Shown piece by piece: positions 1-7,860 of a DNA stretch of 18,890 bases. The notes below the pieces were generated by a model that saw only the letters and a list, made by a program, of their open reading frames with translations, searched no databases and was not told where the DNA came from. A program made the translations under genes and the position numbers. Each line of letters opens with the position of its first letter. The first letter of the stretch is position 1. Location: assembly GCA_034722035.1 (NCBI GenBank), contig JAYENK010000016.1, positions 1 to 18,890 of the forward strand. Reading direction: 5' to 3'. The DNA is from JAYENK01 sp034722035. Lineage in GTDB: Bacteria > Patescibacteriota > Patescibacteriia > Patescibacteriales > UBA12075.

Positions 1-365
1 CACCTATTTATGATTATTGCTGTAAATCAATAGGAGAAACTAGGAATGTTCTTTGGGGACAAAATAAATTGGCCGATATGTCGATTGAAAGAGTAAAACC
101 AGCTGCCGCAAGTAGTGGTAGCGGCAAATTTAAGTGCGACAATGTTTGTGCTCTTTTGGGGAAAGTGTGTGTCGGTGTTGGTCTAACCGATTCAAAAGTA
201 AATTTTTGTTATGCAGTTAGCTGTCATAGTGGAAGTCAATGTACCGCCTCGAAAAATAATGTACAACAAGATTGTATCACCGAATATCCTTATAAAAACG
301 ATAGCGATAGATGTACTAATCCAGAGACTTATTCCGTTGGCTACACAAGCTGTTTGTGTTATTAA
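1..365 (+). CDS. Cysteine-rich protein, C-terminal part (partial)
   Basis: The reading frame is open from the left edge (first full codon at 3) to TAA at 363-365, so this is the C-terminal 120 residues of a longer protein; an internal TTG at 69 is probably not its start. About 12 cysteines are spread over the visible part, mostly in CxxxC or paired spacing with Gly/Ser/Asn/Thr-rich linkers, for example KCDNVCALLGKVC, and the chain ends in CLCY. This looks like a disulfide-bonded extracytoplasmic domain, which is inference. No family is recognised. The next gene starts 5 bp downstream and is also an exported cysteine-containing protein, so the two are probably co-transcribed and act at the cell surface. 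Confidence 0.6.
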   Translation, partial: PIYDYCCKSIGETRNVLWGQNKLADMSIERVKPAAASSGSGKFKCDNVCALLGKVCVGVGLTDSKVNFCYAVSCHSGSQCTASKNNVQQDCITEYPYKNDSDRCTNPETYSVGYTSCLCY

Positions 366-370
366 AATTT

Positions 371-1753
371 ATGAATATAAGTTATAAAAATAAAATTTTT
401 TTGTTTACAATAATTCTTATTTTGATATTTTTTTTGCTTATTATAGGATTATTTAGATTTAATAAAAATAAAAGAGACATAATTGTCATTCAGGAAGAAG
501 AATCGTCTTTTAATGTTAATTATGATGTTTCATCCGAATCTTCTATAATTAAGCCTTTGGACATAAAAAATTGCGATGACATTGTTAAACAAGGAAAAAA
601 AGATGAATGCATTGATAATTATTTTTTGAATAAATATGTATTATCGCACGATTTAAAAGGTTGTGTAAGAATTTATGATTTAAAAAAACGAGACGAATGC
701 ATTTTTTTAATTGCCAAACAACATGAGGCTGAATTAAATTCTGAAAAATATTGTCAGCGTATCGTTGACAAGCATAGGCGCAATACCTGCTTAACTGTAA
801 TGTCGCGCTATCGTCCTTACGAATTAGAAAATAATATTTGTCAAGAAGTGCACCACGATGAACCTTTTGAGCAAAAAGAATGTCTGGATCGCAATTTAGC
901 AATGCAAATTTACGATATGATTAATGATGAACAGGATTTACAGAAAAAAAAGGAATTATTAAAAAAATGTAGTCCTGACTTAGCTTTGGAATATGGAATT
1001 TTATGTATTTCTGGTGTAGTTAGCGCCTTTGACCGTGATTGTTCTTCTTTTGGCGTAGGAGTTATTAAAAATTATTGTGAAGCTTTTAATATTTTTCGAC
1101 AAGACAAGAGAACTGAATCAGACTGTAATAGCATAAAACTAGATAATCACAGAAAAGTATGTTTAAAAACTATTGAAACACAAAAAACTCGTTTTGAAAA
1201 TGATTCAGATGATGACGGTTTCAGTGATGGCTCTGAGTTGTTTTTTAATATTGATCCTTTTAATTCTGATACCGACGGTGATGGAATAAAGGATGGTGAC
1301 GAGGTACATGAGACCCATACCAATCCAGCTAGTTATGATACCGACGGTGACGGTTTGAACGATTTTGAAGAAGTAGAAATGGGCACGAATCCGCAGAAAC
1401 CTGATACCGACGGTGATGGGATTGAAGATAAGGATGACGATGAACCGATTTATTTATTTAATGATACGGATCAGGACAGATTGAGCGATGAGCTTGAAAA
1501 GAAATGGGGGACTGATCCTAATAATAAGGACACTGATGGTGATGGTATTGATGATTATATTGAGGCTGTGATAAAAGGAACTAATCCTTTGGGCGAGGGC
1601 TGGAGACATGATACTGATGATGACGGCTTGATTAATGCTGATGAGAGATTTTATTTTACTGATATATTTAATCCTGACACTGATAATGACGGTTTTTTGG
1701 ACGGTGCAGAAGTTGAATCTGGCTATAATCCTAATGGGGATGGATTGTTGTAA
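371..1753 (+). CDS. Membrane-anchored protein with thrombospondin type 3-like calcium repeats
   Basis: The ATG at 371 gives 460 residues; an in-frame GTG at 356 overlaps the preceding gene and would put extra residues before the membrane segment, so it is less likely. Residues about 8-27 form one hydrophobic helix followed by basic residues, which fits a signal anchor. Residues about 50-275 are helical and polar with regularly spaced cysteines (motifs such as KKDECIDNY, KRDECIFLI, RRNTCLTVM), perhaps a repeated disulfide-bonded unit. Residues about 277-460 carry roughly eight DxDxDGxxD loops, several spaced by xxTNP, as in thrombospondin type 3 and related bacterial calcium-binding repeats. 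These loops normally bind Ca2+ and stiffen extracellular stalks. The function is unknown; adhesion or surface architecture is a guess. No terminator is visible after the stop. Confidence 0.8.
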   Translation: MNISYKNKIFLFTIILILIFFLLIIGLFRFNKNKRDIIVIQEEESSFNVNYDVSSESSIIKPLDIKNCDDIVKQGKKDECIDNYFLNKYVLSHDLKGCVRIYDLKKRDECIFLIAKQHEAELNSEKYCQRIVDKHRRNTCLTVMSRYRPYELENNICQEVHHDEPFEQKECLDRNLAMQIYDMINDEQDLQKKKELLKKCSPDLALEYGILCISGVVSAFDRDCSSFGVGVIKNYCEAFNIFRQDKRTESDCNSIKLDNHRKVCLKTIETQKTRFENDSDDDGFSDGSELFFNIDPFNSDTDGDGIKDGDEVHETHTNPASYDTDGDGLNDFEEVEMGTNPQKPDTDGDGIEDKDDDEPIYLFNDTDQDRLSDELEKKWGTDPNNKDTDGDGIDDYIEAVIKGTNPLGEGWRHDTDDDGLINADERFYFTDIFNPDTDNDGFLDGAEVESGYNPNGDGLL

Positions 1754-1757
1754 ATTT

Positions 1758-1795
1758 TTGACATTTTTTGACAATCATCAAGAATTTGCTATACT
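1758..1795 (+). promoter_or_regulatory. Sigma70-type promoter for the pheS-pheT operon
   Basis: Two overlapping -35 choices, TTGACA at 1758-1763 and TTGACA at 1768-1773. The second lies 16 bp from TATACT at 1790-1795, which also has an extended -10 TG at 1787-1788. The predicted start near 1802 leaves only about 9 nt before the ATG at 1811, with no SD. Confidence 0.75.
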
Positions 1796-1810
1796 AATCT
1801 TAGTTATTTT

Positions 1811-2194
1811 ATGACTCTACGGACTTATATAATATTCATGTCTTTGACGTCACTTCTTTGCTGGAGTGCTTTTTTATCAGTTCTTTTTTTAGTTAGTCCG
1901 GACGCCACTAATTGGATTGGTTTTAGCTTGTTTTATTCCTCACTTTTTTTAGCAGTAGTAGGAACTACAGCTATAATTGGATTTTTAATTCGTTTTGTAT
2001 TATTGCGGCAAGAACTTGTCTGGCACTTGGCAAAAGAAGCTTTTCGACAGTCATTTTTGTTTGCTTTATTGGTAATAATTTGTCTTTATTTATTGTCGCA
2101 AGATTTGTTTACTTTTTTAAATTTAATATTTTTAATAATTAGTTTGAGCATTCTGGAATTTTTTATGCTTAGCTTAAAAAAACGCAATAATTAA
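1811..2194 (+). CDS. Small four-helix membrane protein of unknown function
   Basis: This encodes 127 residues, almost all hydrophobic, with about four predicted membrane helices (roughly residues 7-29, 38-62, 79-99 and 102-121) and a basic tail KKRNN. No catalytic motif is visible and I do not recognise a named family. It is the first gene after a strong promoter, and its stop is 1 nt before the pheS ATG, so it is very likely translated from the same message as pheS and pheT. A functional link to tRNA charging is not implied by the sequence. Confidence 0.7.
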   Translation: MTLRTYIIFMSLTSLLCWSAFLSVLFLVSPDATNWIGFSLFYSSLFLAVVGTTAIIGFLIRFVLLRQELVWHLAKEAFRQSFLFALLVIICLYLLSQDLFTFLNLIFLIISLSILEFFMLSLKKRNN

Positions 2195-2195
2195 T

Positions 2196-3236
2196 ATGAA
2201 GAATAAAATTGAAGAAATAAAAAATAAAATATTTTTTGAGCTTAAAGAAATTAAAGAGAGTGACGCGCTCAAGGATTTGGAAATGCAGTACATCGGCCGC
2301 AAGGGAGAGTTTACTTCATTGCTTAAAAAAATCTCTTCCCTGAGCGACGCCGAGAAGCGTGAGATTGGTCAAATCGCCAATTTAGCGAAAACAGAAATTT
2401 TTTTTGCCTTTAAAAAAACTAAAAAAATAATTTTGAATGAAAATAATAATGAATTTATTGACTTAAGTTTGCCCGGAGAAAAACGGGCTGAAGGGCATTT
2501 AAACCCGATTAGTCTTGTTAGTATGGAACTTGAGGAATTATTTGTTTCAATGGGTTTTATGGTTTTGGATGGACCGGAGCTCGAGAGCGAATATTATAAT
2601 TTTGAAGCGCTTAATATTCCAGCTCATCATCCGGCACGAGACATGCAGGATACTTTTTTTGTTTCAGAAGATGAGAAAAACAGGAAAGGAGACGGCAATG
2701 ATTTGGTTTTACGAACGCATACTTCGTCTGTGCAGATTCGAGCAATGCAAAAACACGGAGCGCCAATCCGCTGTGTTGCTCCGGGGCGGGTGTTTCGGGC
2801 CGAGGCGACTGACGCAGTGCATGAACACACATTTTATCAAATGGAAGGGCTTATGGTCGGAAAAGATGTTAATTTATCTAATCTGATTGCGGTAATGCAG
2901 GATTTAATCAATAAAATGTTTGACCGTGAAGTTGAAACCAGAGTTCGTCCCGGTTATTTTCCTTTTGTCGAGCCGGGCATCGAGCTTGATATAAAATGCA
3001 CGATTTGTAACGGCAAAAAAGGCGGTTGTCCTTCATGCAAGCACACCACCTGGCTAGAGCTTTTGCCGGCCGGCATGGTTCATCCCAATGTGCTTAAGGC
3101 CGGCAAGGTTGACCCCAAGGAATATTCCGGTTTTGCTTTTGGTCTCGGGCTTACTCGTTTAGCCATGATGAAATACGGTATTGGCGATATTCGGCATTTT
3201 AATAGTGGAGATTTAAGATTTGTCGGACAGTTTTAG
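2196..3236 (+). CDS. pheS: Phenylalanine--tRNA ligase alpha subunit
   Basis: The 346-residue protein has the normal PheS layout: an N-terminal coiled-coil arm (about 1-85) that contacts tRNA, then the class II aminoacyl-tRNA synthetase core. Visible hallmarks are HPARDMQDTFF, RTHTSSVQIRAM, the motif 2 region VFRAEATDAVHEHTFYQMEG, and the motif 3 region GFAFGLGLTRLAMMKYGI near the end. It joins PheT in an (alpha beta)2 enzyme that charges tRNA-Phe with phenylalanine in the cytoplasm. Residues about 268-284 contain CTICNGKKGGCPSCKH, a CxxC...CxxC insert that probably binds zinc; such an insert is seen in some bacterial PheS lineages and is absent from E. coli. It starts 1 nt after the upstream stop. 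Confidence 0.97.
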   Translation: MKNKIEEIKNKIFFELKEIKESDALKDLEMQYIGRKGEFTSLLKKISSLSDAEKREIGQIANLAKTEIFFAFKKTKKIILNENNNEFIDLSLPGEKRAEGHLNPISLVSMELEELFVSMGFMVLDGPELESEYYNFEALNIPAHHPARDMQDTFFVSEDEKNRKGDGNDLVLRTHTSSVQIRAMQKHGAPIRCVAPGRVFRAEATDAVHEHTFYQMEGLMVGKDVNLSNLIAVMQDLINKMFDREVETRVRPGYFPFVEPGIELDIKCTICNGKKGGCPSCKHTTWLELLPAGMVHPNVLKAGKVDPKEYSGFAFGLGLTRLAMMKYGIGDIRHFNSGDLRFVGQF

Positions 3237-3238
3237 GT

Positions 3239-3327
3239 ATATAATGCGAATCTACAAATTATAGGCGAATACTCGCGAATTCTAATTATGCGAATTAAAT
3301 TATTAAATTATTTAAGATATTATTTAT
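3239..3327. repeat. AT-rich spacer with four GCGAAT motifs
   Basis: The spacer between pheS and pheT holds GCGAAT at 3246-3251, 3265-3270, 3275-3280 and 3290-3295, all on the + strand and separated by AT-rich sequence. The rest is AT-only. It could be a worn tandem element or a binding site; no terminator or clear promoter is visible. Confidence 0.45.
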
Positions 3328-5775
3328 ATGTATATATCACTTGATTGGTTAAAGGATTATGTGAAAATTCCAAAGAATGTTAGCTTTAAAGAGTTGGGGG
3401 AAAAGTTAACTTTGCATACGGTTGAAATTGATGATGTAATTAAAGAAGCAGACAAATACAAAGATATTGTAGTTGGCAAGATTCTAAAAGTAGAAGCGCA
3501 TCCAAACGCAGATAAACTGCAATTGGCTATTGTTGACATTAAGACTGAAGAGCTCAAGATCGTGTGTGGCGCTTCTAATATTAAGGGTGGACAAAAGGTA
3601 CCGGTTGCGCTTATTGGCGCGGTGTTGTCTAATGGACTTGAAATTAAAGAAACAAAAATTCGTGGAATAAAATCTTTGGGTATGCTTTGCGCCGAGGATG
3701 AGCTTGGATTAGGGGATGATCACAGCGGTATTCTGATATTGGATGAGAAAGCTAAAGTCGGACAAGATTTAGCGGATTATTTGGAGTTAAAAGATGTTAT
3801 TTATGAAGTTGACAATAAATCAATTACCAATCGTCCGGATCTTTGGGGGCATTTTGGCTTGGCTAGGGACATAGCGGTTTTTTTGGACGCCCCTTTTAAT
3901 GATGAAATTGTCAAAAAATCTAACGAGGAAATTTATATTGATAAAAATGAATATAAATTTAATATTAAAGTTGATGATAAAAAATTATGTCCGCGTTATT
4001 TGGCAGTGGCTATGGATAACATAGAAATAAAAGAGTCACCGGCCTGGCTGCGGAAACGTTTAATCGCAACCGGAGTGCGGCCAATTAACAATATAGTGGA
4101 TATTACAAATTATGTTATGCTCGAGACCGGCCAACCAATGCACGCTTTTGACGCTTATGACGTAAATTCCGGTTTGGACAAGGATAAAGAAATAAAAATT
4201 GGCATCAGAAGAGCCAAGAAAAACGAAAAATTAAAAACACTTGATGGAGTCGAACAAGAACTTGATGAAGAGATACTTCTTATTACCAATCAAGAAAAAG
4301 CCGTAGCCGTAGCCGGTGTTATGGGTGGGGAAAATAGTGAGATTGACGATAAAACCAGGACAATCGTTTTGGAGGCGGCTAATTTTGATTTTGTCTCAAT
4401 TCGTAAAACGTCGACCAAGCTTGGTTTACGCACTGAAGCTTCAAAACGTTTTGAAAAATCGCTTGATCCGGCTCTTTGTAAGTTAGCTGGTACGCGCGCG
4501 ATTGAATTGATTAAAAGTGTTTGCCCAGGCGCAAAAGTAGCCGGAGCAGTGGCTGATATTAATAATTATAAAAATAAAATAGAACCAATTGAACTGGATT
4601 TAAACTGGCTGGATCGGATGATTGGCTTTGAGACAGATAAGGACGAGGTTTCTGCTGTTTTGTTTCGTCTTGGTTTTTCGGTGGAGGCGCTTGATGAGAG
4701 CAAGTTGAAAGTTGGCGTGCCCGGTTGGCGCGCGGCTAAGGACGTGTCCATCCCCGAAGATCTTTTGGAGGAAGTAGCGCGAATTTATGGCTATAACAAT
4801 ATCACACCATTAATGCCAAAAGTTGAGATGAAAGCTCCGGAGATGGATCAACTGAGAAAATTTGAAAATGATATTAAAAAAATGTTAGCCCTCGCCGGGT
4901 TGAACGAAGTTTACAACTATGCTTTTGTTGACGCAAAACAACTTGCTCGAATGGGAATTAATTCCGAAAAGCATATTCGCTTAATCAATCCAATCGCCAA
5001 AGATAAAAGCTTGCTTTGTCAATCACTGCTCACTAATATGATTTCTAATGTTGCCCTAAATCAGGCGCGTAATGATAAAATTGATATATTTGAAATTGCC
5101 AATGTGTTTTTGCCGATTGATGGCAGTGAGAGTCGTAGCTTTGGAAGCAAAGACGTTCTTCCCAGCCAGGAAAAGCATTTGGCAATTTTGTGTGCCGGAG
5201 AGGCAAAGCTCGATTTAATGGCAAAGACCAAGGGCTGGCTTGAGTTGCTTAGCTCAAAATTAAATTTGGATTTGAAATATGTGCCGCAAGAAATTGCGCC
5301 TGATTGGGTCGAGGGCGGGCAAAGCGCGCAGATAATAGTTAATGGCGAGTTGCTTGGTTTTATAAATAAAGCAGACCAAAAAATGTGCAAAAAATGTGGT
5401 GTTAAAAAGCAATTTGTTATTGCGGAAATTAAATTTAATGATTTGTTCAAAATTTACGAAAGAGCCGGTATTTATCAATTTAAAGAATTTACGCGTTTTC
5501 CCAGCTTAGCCAGGGATTTAGCTTTTGTTGTTAGTGAAAAAGTATTATATAATGACATTAAGGAAGAGATATTAAATTTTCATGACTACATCAAATCAGT
5601 CGAACTTTTTGATGTCTATCGCGGGGAAAAACTAGGACAAGGCAACAAAAATTTAGCTTTTCATGTTAATTATCAAGCTGGCAAGACTTTAACCGGTGAG
5701 GAAGTAGACGATATTCAGGCTGGCTTATTGAAAAAATTAGAAGAGCGTTTTGAGGCGAAGATAAGAGATTTTTAA
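3328..5775 (+). CDS. pheT: Phenylalanine--tRNA ligase beta subunit
   Basis: At 815 residues this is a full-length bacterial PheT. The order of domains is a B1 N-terminus (MYISLDWLKDYVKIP), an EMAP/OB-fold tRNA-binding domain at about 40-150 (HPNADKLQLAIVDI, IVCGASNI), the B3/B4 editing domain (RPDLWGHFGLARDIAVF, VMGGENSEIDD), the B5 domain at about 410-485, a catalytically inactive synthetase-like core, and a C-terminal FDX-ACB anticodon-binding domain at about 720-815 (FTRFPSLARDLAFVV). It pairs with PheS and clears mischarged Tyr-tRNA-Phe. It is separated from pheS by 91 bp without a terminator, so one operon is likely. The start has only a weak SD. Confidence 0.97.
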   Translation: MYISLDWLKDYVKIPKNVSFKELGEKLTLHTVEIDDVIKEADKYKDIVVGKILKVEAHPNADKLQLAIVDIKTEELKIVCGASNIKGGQKVPVALIGAVLSNGLEIKETKIRGIKSLGMLCAEDELGLGDDHSGILILDEKAKVGQDLADYLELKDVIYEVDNKSITNRPDLWGHFGLARDIAVFLDAPFNDEIVKKSNEEIYIDKNEYKFNIKVDDKKLCPRYLAVAMDNIEIKESPAWLRKRLIATGVRPINNIVDITNYVMLETGQPMHAFDAYDVNSGLDKDKEIKIGIRRAKKNEKLKTLDGVEQELDEEILLITNQEKAVAVAGVMGGENSEIDDKTRTIVLEAANFDFVSIRKTSTKLGLRTEASKRFEKSLDPALCKLAGTRAIELIKSVCPGAKVAGAVADINNYKNKIEPIELDLNWLDRMIGFETDKDEVSAVLFRLGFSVEALDESKLKVGVPGWRAAKDVSIPEDLLEEVARIYGYNNITPLMPKVEMKAPEMDQLRKFENDIKKMLALAGLNEVYNYAFVDAKQLARMGINSEKHIRLINPIAKDKSLLCQSLLTNMISNVALNQARNDKIDIFEIANVFLPIDGSESRSFGSKDVLPSQEKHLAILCAGEAKLDLMAKTKGWLELLSSKLNLDLKYVPQEIAPDWVEGGQSAQIIVNGELLGFINKADQKMCKKCGVKKQFVIAEIKFNDLFKIYERAGIYQFKEFTRFPSLARDLAFVVSEKVLYNDIKEEILNFHDYIKSVELFDVYRGEKLGQGNKNLAFHVNYQAGKTLTGEEVDDIQAGLLKKLEERFEAKIRDF

Positions 5776-5791
5776 AATTATAATAAAACAT

Positions 5792-6073
5792 ATGTTGGAA
5801 ACAAGCAAAGATATTCTAAATATTGCAATCGCAGTGTCAGTCATTTCTGTGGCCGGCTTTGGCGCTTGGGCGGTTTATTATATTGCCCGGATATTGCAGC
5901 AAGCTTTTAAAATCACCAAAGAAATGCGGGATCGGATTACGAAGATTGATGAATTAATCAAGATTTTAAAAGACAGAATCGAACACTCCACCTCTTATTT
6001 ATTATTAATCGGGGAGGGAGTGAAGAAATTGGTAGAGATTGGGAAGAATTATGTTGAGAAAAAAGAGAAGTAG
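5792..6073 (+). CDS. Short membrane-anchored coiled-coil protein
   Basis: This encodes 93 residues: one hydrophobic segment at about 9-36, then a charged amphipathic stretch (KEMRDRITKIDELIKILKDRIEHS) likely to form a coiled coil, and a basic end EKKEK. The layout resembles small DUF948-like membrane proteins, but I cannot assign it firmly. It starts 16 bp after pheT and is probably the last gene of that operon. Its last 25 bp overlap the 3' end of a broken recombinase gene on the other strand, which marks the junction between the housekeeping operon and the accessory island. Confidence 0.65.
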   Translation: MLETSKDILNIAIAVSVISVAGFGAWAVYYIARILQQAFKITKEMRDRITKIDELIKILKDRIEHSTSYLLLIGEGVKKLVEIGKNYVEKKEK

Positions 6074-6273
6074 TAATTAATTATCAAATCTATCGTTGCG
6101 CGCGACTTACCGCTATTAATAACATAATCCAAACAATCTTTAATCTGCCGGCGATTAACTTTGTCCGTATAAACACTTGCAAATCTTAAGAATCCTTTGT
6201 TGTAATAAAGATACAGCTTAATTGTTTTTGGACTAAAATCACGTAAACGCATCTCCTGCGCAAGATTAAACAT
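6049..6273 (-). pseudogene. Tyrosine recombinase/integrase, N-terminal remnant
   Basis: The 74-residue frame matches the SAM-like core-binding domain of XerC/XerD/phage-type integrases: LRDFSPKTIKLYLYYNKGFLRFAS, then DKVNRRQIKDCLDYVI and KSRATIDLIIN, where intact enzymes continue with a helix and then the catalytic domain. Here the frame runs into SFFST and stops, with nothing left of the R...HxxR...Y domain. The break falls at about 6075-6085, right behind the stop codon of the opposing gene, so a deletion or rearrangement probably removed the rest. It cannot be an active recombinase. It points away from the structured repeats and the MazG gene to its right, the arrangement an integron integrase has relative to its cassettes. 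Confidence 0.7.
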
Positions 6274-6394
6274 CGGATCTCTTGCTTCATACTTCTATAT
6301 ATTAGATGTTGGCATATTCCCCCCCCTGCTAACATATTTATATAAATATGTTAACTTACATTCAATAAAAAACCAACAAGTTCGTATATGACTT
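6274..6394. other. Non-coding segment between recombinase remnant and first structured repeat
   Basis: It contains an eight-C run (6319-6326), a perfect 24 bp AT-rich palindrome (6330-6353), and a small hairpin with arms AACAAGT (6375-6381) and ACTTGTT (6391-6397), the right arm entering the first repeat. In an integron this would be the attI and cassette-promoter position, but no convincing -35/-10 pair is seen. Confidence 0.4.
6330..6353. promoter_or_regulatory. Perfect 24 bp palindrome, operator-like
   Basis: The two halves read TAACATATTTAT and ATAAATATGTTA with no spacer. It lies about 57 bp upstream of the recombinase remnant's start codon, so it could be an operator or a binding site left from a mobile element. 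The role is inferred only from symmetry and position. Confidence 0.5.
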
Positions 6395-6624
6395 GTTATG
6401 CAAAATTGTCTGTGACCGCCTCGCTTCGCTCGCGGCCCCATCCAATTTTGCATAATGTGTGCGCTTACCAGCATCTGTCATGCGCCAATTTTCTGACTTC
6501 GCTATCGCTCAGCACAGAAAACTGTCGCATAACAGCTGCTTATACGAAATTTTTCCCTCCAAGAAACTCCGCTCCGCTCCGTTTCTTTCCGGAAAAAACT
6601 TCGTATCAAGCGCACACATTATGC
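6395..6624. repeat. Structured dispersed repeat, copy 1
   Basis: The segment recurs at 8390-8619 with a constant offset of 1995 bp; from 6403 to 6621 there are three differences (6478, 6540, 6599), all transitions, and no gaps. It folds into nested hairpins. A 13 bp arm pairs 6396-6408 with 6443-6455 and encloses CCGC/GCGG. A perfect 22 bp outer stem pairs 6445-6466 with 6608-6629. Inside it are a 14-of-16 bp stem (6480-6495 with 6515-6530) and a stem ATACGAA/TTCGTAT (6542-6548 with 6600-6606) enclosing AAGAAAC/GTTTCTT (6561-6567, 6581-6587). Loops are rich in CGCTTCGCT and TCCGC. Open frames across it follow the repeat and are not credible proteins. Confidence 0.9.
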
Positions 6625-6751
6625 AAAATATAATTTTTTGTCTATTAAACCATAAATCATCTCTTTTTTATTTCGTATAAAACCCAAAACTATCTCCATC
6701 TAATTCCAGATATAATTTGACTCAAAAGTTAGCTGAAAAAAGCTATAAATG

Positions 6752-7839
6752 GGTTTAATGGTCAAAAAGTGTTGGTAATTCACCTTTGATATTTAAAATA
6801 CAGATACCATTTAATAAAAGTTATTCTGTTCTTCTCTGATAATCCTCTATGAATATTGATATTGTTTTTAAGAAAAGAAAATCTGGACTCTAGTCCGTTG
6901 CTTGATTTTGGTATATTTTAATCATCCAGATAATAAAACATATTCGGTAAAGCATTTTTAATCAGCGACCTAGTCCTTCTCAGGAGTTTGTGCGTATACC
7001 AAGTTCTTCCTGACAACGATTCGCTTTTTTCTTTTAAAAACGAGTCGTATAATCTGCACCAATTATTGAATTGATATATCCAATATTCTTTCTCTTTAAT
7101 TGTGTCTATCTTGTGCAGTTTTGTGATCCAATATCTGAGCATTTGTCCGGCTTCTGTTTTAGGGTTTTGTGTCAAATAGATCAAGCTCATTCGCTGAATA
7201 TGAATGATACATCTTTGGTGCATTATCCTTGGAAATATGTCAGAAATCGCCTTTTTTAGGCCTCTTTGGCCGTCTGAAGTGATGGAAACAATATTTAACC
7301 CCGTTTTCTTTAACAGTTTTAAATCACCCAGATAATTAATGTAATTTTCGTGTTGTACTATTGAATAATGCTGTAAATATTTTTGATCATTATCCAAATA
7401 ATTTAAAATACAAAAATTAGAATGGTAAGTTCCGTCAATTATTAAATGGCAGTTGTTATTTGTTTTAAACTTGGGGCTTGGCGGACTGTTTAAATATTTC
7501 TGGAATAATCTTTGCAAGGTACTGACAGACTTGCCGCTTTGATTTGATAATTCCTGTAATGTAGATTTTCCGATTACCCATTTTTTAAACCAAGAAATTT
7601 GTCGGGCAATTGATTTATTTTTATGTCGGACAATAAATGCTTGCTGGCAATCCTTGCAATAATATCTTTGAATATTGCCTTTTAATCCCCACTTGATAGT
7701 GTTGTTATTTTTGCATTTTAGACAAAGTTTTTTTTGATAAAATAGTCATAATTGTAAAACGATTTACAAAATTAATTAAATCTAATCTAATATTACAACT
7801 ATATCAACAATTTTACCAACACTTTTTGACCATTAAACC
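6752..7839 (-). mobile_element. Degenerate insertion sequence, IS256/IS1249-like, 1088 bp
   Basis: Perfect 27 bp terminal inverted repeats lie at 6752-6778 and 7813-7839, beginning GGTTTAATGG and its complement. They enclose a single transposase frame on the minus strand that fills the element: its ATG is about 63 bp inside the right end and its final stop is 1 bp from the left repeat. No matching target duplication is visible (TATAAATG on the left, TATTTTTT on the right). The element sits 21 bp upstream of the MazG-like start codon. The family call rests on the transposase. Confidence 0.85.
6780..7749 (-). pseudogene. IS256/IS1249-like DDE transposase, interrupted
   Basis: Read from ATG at 7749 to TGA at 6780-6782 this would be about 322 residues. 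It begins with a CLKC...YYCKDC zinc ribbon and a helix-turn-helix-like stretch (STLQELSNQSGKSVSTLQRL). Then come the catalytic residues of the mutator/IS256 group: Asp in HLIIDGTY, Asp in ITSDGQRGL, the C..H pair in QRCIIHIQRM, and Glu in SSNGLESRF. The segment RTWYTHKLLRRTRSLI resembles IS1249 transposases. Two lesions exist. An A8 run on the coding strand (7728-7735) has one base too many to join the ATG to the zinc-ribbon frame. An in-frame TAA at 6918-6920 separates the first two catalytic residues from the Glu. As the sequence stands the longest uninterrupted piece is about 6918-7745. Activity is unlikely unless both are read through. Confidence 0.82.
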
Positions 7840-7860
7840 TATTTTTTAAAAATTTCTTAT

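Noticed and set aside
6388..6680. Two overlapping + strand open frames of 73-81 codons
   Set aside because: They lie in the structured repeat, recur in its second copy at 8395-8651 only because the DNA recurs, and their translations are low-quality Ser/Arg/Pro strings set by palindromes.
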